Below are positions 61,065-64,000 of a DNA stretch of 64,000 bases, piece by piece (within the stretch, counting starts at the first letter, position 1; the number at the start of each line of letters is the position of its first letter). The stretch covers positions 186,001 to 250,000 of the forward strand of contig CAWJKG010000001.1 of assembly GCA_963843365.1 (NCBI GenBank). The letters run 5' to 3'. The stretch comes from Bog-473 sp963843365. Lineage in GTDB: Bacteria; Actinomycetota; Acidimicrobiia; Acidimicrobiales; RAAP-2. The notes under the pieces are model-generated. The model made no database searches and was not told where the DNA came from. It was given only the letters and a program-made list of their open reading frames with translations. A program made the position numbers and the translations under genes.

Positions 61065-62603
61065 ATGCTGGCCGCCGGCTGCACCGGTCTCGACGCGCTC
61101 AACCCGATCTGCCAGGCGGGCAGCATCGGCGGCTCCCTCGCCAGCTCCGGCTTCGAGTCGGTCCTCAGCGGCATCAGCCAGTGGGTGGCCAGCGGCGCCG
61201 AGTGGCTGTTGGGCCAGATCGGCGACGTGCTGAGCTCGACCACGACGGTCGACGTCGGCGCGACCTGGTTCCGCACCCACTACGGCCAGATGACCGCGCT
61301 GGCCGGCGTCGTCATCCTGCCCATGCTCCTGGCCTCGACCCTGCAGGCGGTGGTGCGGCAGAACCCGGGACAGCTCGTCCGTACGTTCCTGGTGCAGCTG
61401 CCCCTGGCGCTGCTGCTGGCGGTGGTGGCGATCCAGATCGTCATCTTGAGCCTGTCCGCCACCGACGCCATGAGCGACGCCGTGGCCGGCGGCACCGGCG
61501 CCGACGTGACCTCGCTGCCTGACCGGCGTGACGTCCGGCCTGGTGGCGGCCGCGGCCGACCCCACCATCGCCAGCTTCGTGCTGCTGCTGATCTCGCTGC
61601 TCATCGCCGTCGCGGCGTTCGTGCTCTGGCTCGAGCTGCTCATCCGTGCCGCCGCGGTCTACGTGGCGGTGCTCTTCCTGCCGCTGGCCCTGGCCACCCT
61701 GGTGTGGCCGGCGGTCTCGCACTGGTGCCGGCGCCTGGTCGAGACGCTGGCCGCGCTGATCCTGTCCAAGTTCGTGATCGTGGCCACGCTGAGCCTCGCC
61801 GCCGGCGCGGTCGTCCTCGGGCACGGCCGGGGACGGGCAGCCACGGATCCGGGTTCTCGTCGGTGCTGGCCGGCGGCGCGCTCCTCGTCATGGCCACGTT
61901 CGTGCCCTTCGCCATCCTGCGCATGATCCCGGCCGTCGAGGCCGGTGCGGTGGCGCATCTCGACGGGTTGCGGGAGCGGGGCACCGCCGCCGATGACCCG
62001 GGTGCCCCGGACGGCGGCCAACCATGCGCTGCACGAGGGGCTTGGGCGCGGTCGGTGACGCCCGGTTGCTGGCGAAGACGGCGGCGGAGGGAGGGGCGGC
62101 GGGTGCCGGGGGTGGCCGGTGGTGGGGGCGGCTCGGCGGGGGCGGTACTCGGGGCCGGGGGCGGACTTGGTGGAGGCGGAGCGGACGGCGAGGGCGTCGA
62201 CGGCGACGCAGATGACGATCCCGAGGGCGAGCCCCACACGCTGCGCCAGCTCCAGGAGGCCTCGGCCAGGGGCGGTCCCCCGATTCCGAAACCGCGGTAC
62301 CCGGTGGTGCGAGCCCCGGGATCGGCGACCGCGGAGCCGGAACCGGCCGTCGCATCCCAGCCCACGGGCTTCGAACCCGACCCGGCCGATCGGGTCGGGG
62401 CCCGCAAGAGCACGGGGCTGGGCGCGCCGCTCGGTCCGGTCACGACCGAGGACATCTGGATGTGGGAGGGCGTCCCGCCGGGCCGCGGCCTGATGACCCG
62501 GTACAGGCCCGGGGAGTGGCGCTACTACATGGACTACGACCCGGGACCCTGCGTGAAGGAACTGCCCCCGGCCTGGCCACCTGGTCAGGGCCCGGACGCA
62601 TGA
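61065..62603 (+). CDS. TrbL/VirB6-like inner-membrane protein (frameshifts near 61522, 61840 and 62000)
   Basis: Starts MLAAGCTGLDALNPICQAGSIGG after GGGAGG. The first half has hydrophobic segments TALAGVVILPMLLASTL, PLALLLAVVAIQIVIL and, in another frame, VLLLISLLIAVAAFVLWLELLIRAAAVYVAVLFLPLALATLVWP, as in TrbL/VirB6 channel proteins; then ATFVPFAILRMIPAVEAGAVAHLDG and a long Gly/Ala/Pro-rich cytoplasmic tail ending MWEGVPPGRGLMTRYRPGEW…. The first and last parts are in the same frame. Stop overlaps the next ATG (ATGA). Confidence 0.7.
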   Translation: MLAAGCTGLDALNPICQAGSIGGSLASSGFESVLSGISQWVASGAEWLLGQIGDVLSSTTTVDVGATWFRTHYGQMTALAGVVILPMLLASTLQAVVRQNPGQLVRTFLVQLPLALLLAVVAIQIVILSLSATDAMSDAVAGGTGADVTSLPDRRDVRPGGGRGRPHHRQLRAAADLAAHRRRGVRALARAAHPCRRGLRGGALPAAGPGHPGVAGGLALVPAPGRDAGRADPVQVRDRGHAEPRRRRGRPRARPGTGSHGSGFSSVLAGGALLVMATFVPFAILRMIPAVEAGAVAHLDGLRERGTAADDPGAPDGGQPCAARGAWARSVTPGCWRRRRRREGRRVPGVAGGGGGSAGAVLGAGGGLGGGGADGEGVDGDADDDPEGEPHTLRQLQEASARGGPPIPKPRYPVVRAPGSATAEPEPAVASQPTGFEPDPADRVGARKSTGLGAPLGPVTTEDIWMWEGVPPGRGLMTRYRPGEWRYYMDYDPGPCVKELPPAWPPGQGPDA

Positions 62604-64000
62604 GCGGCCAAGGGGGGACCCGCTACCGCTTCGGGCCCCGGGAGCGTGGCGGGGCGCTGGCAGGTTGGCGCGCCGGGCAGATCGTGACCGTGGCGGTGGG
62701 TCTCGTCTTCGGGGTGCTCGTGCTGCGCTGGGAGCCCAACGCGGTGGGCGTCGCCGCTGCGGTCGGGATCCTGGTGCTGTACGGCGCATTGGCGACCGTG
62801 CCGGTGTCGGGACGGACCGGAGACGAGTGGCTGCCCGTCGTCGTCTGCTGGGGTGCGCGTCGCGCGGCCGGCGGCGTACGGGCGTCGGGTCGGGGTCCAG
62901 GTCCGGAGTCGGTGCCGGCGGCAGAGTCGGTCCGGGGGCACTGCGCGGCATGCGCCTGTTGCGCACCGAGTGGCAGGACATGGGCGTGGTGCACGACCGT
63001 GCCGGGCGCACGCTCACGGCCGCCCTCCTGCTGCGTGGCGGCAGCTTCGCGTTGCTGGGGGCCGATGAGCAGGATCGCCGCGTGGGGGCGTGGGCGTCCG
63101 TGCTGTCGTCGCTGGCCCGCGAGGGCTCCCCGGTCCATCGCGTCCAGTGGGTGGCGGCGTCCTTTCCCGACGACGGGCAAGGTCTGCGTTCGTACGTCGA
63201 CGCCGAGAGCGTGCCCGGCGCCGCGTCGGCCTGCACCGCCTCCTACGACGCGCTGTTGCACGACATGGACTCGCACACCTGCGCACACGACGTGGTGCTC
63301 GCCCTGCAGGTGCGGTTGACGCGGTCGGTGGAGGTCGGCTGCGCCACACTGGCCCGCGAGGTGGGATCGCTCGTGCGGCAGCTCGGCGATGCCGACCTGC
63401 AGGTCGAGGCGGTCCTGTCGGCGGACGACCTGGCCGCGCAACTCCTCCGGACCTACGAGCCCCAAGGCCGTTCGGCCGCGGCGGCGCCGCCCTTGGACCA
63501 CTGGCCGATGGCCATGGAGGAGTCGTGGTCCCGGGTCCGTGTCGACGGCATGGTGCACGCCACCTTCTGGGTGGCCGAATGGCCGCGTGTCGAGGTCCGG
63601 AGTGACTTCCTCGCGCCGATCCTCCTCGGCTCGGCGCGCGCGACGCTCGCCGTCGTGATGGAACCGCTCGGTCCGGATGCCGCGGTGCGCAAGGTCGAGG
63701 CGTCGCGGACGGCCGACCTGGCCGATGCCGAACTGCGCCGACGCGGTGGCTTCGTCTCGACCGCCCGGCACGCCCGCGAGTCGGAGGTCCTGGCCCGTCG
63801 CGAGGCGGAGTTGGCGGAGGGGCATGCCTCGTTCCGCTACTCCGGCTTCGTCACCGTCTCCGCCGCCGGCGAGGAAGAGCTGGCGGCGGCGTGCGACATG
63901 GTGCAGCACGCGGCGAGCCAGAGCAGGCTGGCCCTCCGTCGGCTCTACGGCGATCAGGCGTCGGCCTACACCTGCACGCTGCCCCTCTGCCGCGGGCTGC
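62600..64000 (+). CDS. SCO6880-family conjugation protein, 3' end outside the window (frameshifts between 62860 and 62945)
   Basis: Begins MSGQGGTRYRFGPRERGGALAGWRAGQI followed by two TM helices (VGLVFGVLVLRWEP, AVGILVLYGALATVPV), as in the PrgI/SCO6880 architecture. After an indel the soluble part follows: LRGMRLLRTEWQDMGVVHDRAGRTLTAALLLRGGSFALLG…VQWVAASFPDDGQGLRSYVD…HDVVLALQVRLTRS. This is the SCO6880 family found in actinobacterial type IV secretion-like clusters, where it precedes the VirB4-type ATPase. The gene is cut at 64000. Confidence 0.75.

Overview
The window looks like a high-G+C actinobacterial chromosome. Acidimicrobiia is the best guess: there is a secreted protein built from repeats of the GYWLVASDGG/YGDA type that is common in that class, plus SenX3/RegX3-like, heme A synthesis, SCO6745-like and SCO6880-like genes. 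This placement is inference; no rRNA or other strong taxonomic marker is present.

Layout. 1-9.3 kb: a short operon (SDR, DUF7064-like lipocalin, APH-like kinase), an MFS pump divergent from an HxlR regulator, an amidase, an old-yellow-enzyme oxidoreductase and a second MFS pump. 9.3-17.3 kb: PASTA lipoprotein, membrane protein, PIG-V-like mannosyltransferase, glycosyltransferase, a Nur-like Fur regulator divergent from a NiCoT nickel permease across a Nur-type palindrome, acetolactate decarboxylase and aquaporin. 17.5-22.1 kb: STAS protein, an FtsH protease and an FGGY kinase.

22.3-31.3 kb is the most striking part. It is an island of about 9 kb lying between a 3'-half copy of tRNA-Phe and the intact tRNA-Phe(GAA) gene, as expected of a tyrosine-recombinase insertion; a truncated recombinase lies beside the intact tRNA. 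The island carries an amidohydrolase, small ORFs, a DIP1984-family gene, the RNA ligase gene rtcB, and a dense array that I fold into 28 tRNA genes covering all 20 amino acids. A 27-bp inverted repeat brackets 27 of them. All four array tRNAs with GUN anticodons (Asp, Asn, His, Tyr) carry C33 in place of the near-universal U33, while the two chromosomal tRNAs beside the island keep U33. Five array tRNAs carry G at both positions 54 and 58 of the T-loop. A 51-codon ORF with a strong ribosome binding site sits between array tRNAs. Together array, RtcB and DIP1984 look like a tRNA replacement and repair module, perhaps against anticodon nucleases (inference).

31.6-38.4 kb: two regulator-controlled lipid/xenobiotic operons (TetR with enoyl-CoA hydratase; TetR with ferritin-like hydrolase, Baeyer-Villiger monooxygenase and SDR). 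38.4-46.1 kb: an MFS-MerR pair, a FUSC exporter, a GH5 endoglycoceramidase-like enzyme and tandem VOC genes. 47-55.9 kb: heme A synthesis (ctaA, ctaB), a redoxin, an MFS pump, an ABC exporter, serS, an MDMPI-like protein and an MBL-fold hydrolase. 56-60.5 kb: the secreted repeat protein and a two-component system. 60.7-64 kb: the start of a conjugation/type IV secretion-like cluster that runs off the window.

Many genes, mainly in 39.9-52.2 kb and 59-63 kb, are broken by single-base indels although both halves keep conserved family sequence. Sequencing or assembly error is the simplest explanation, so I annotate those genes across the breaks.
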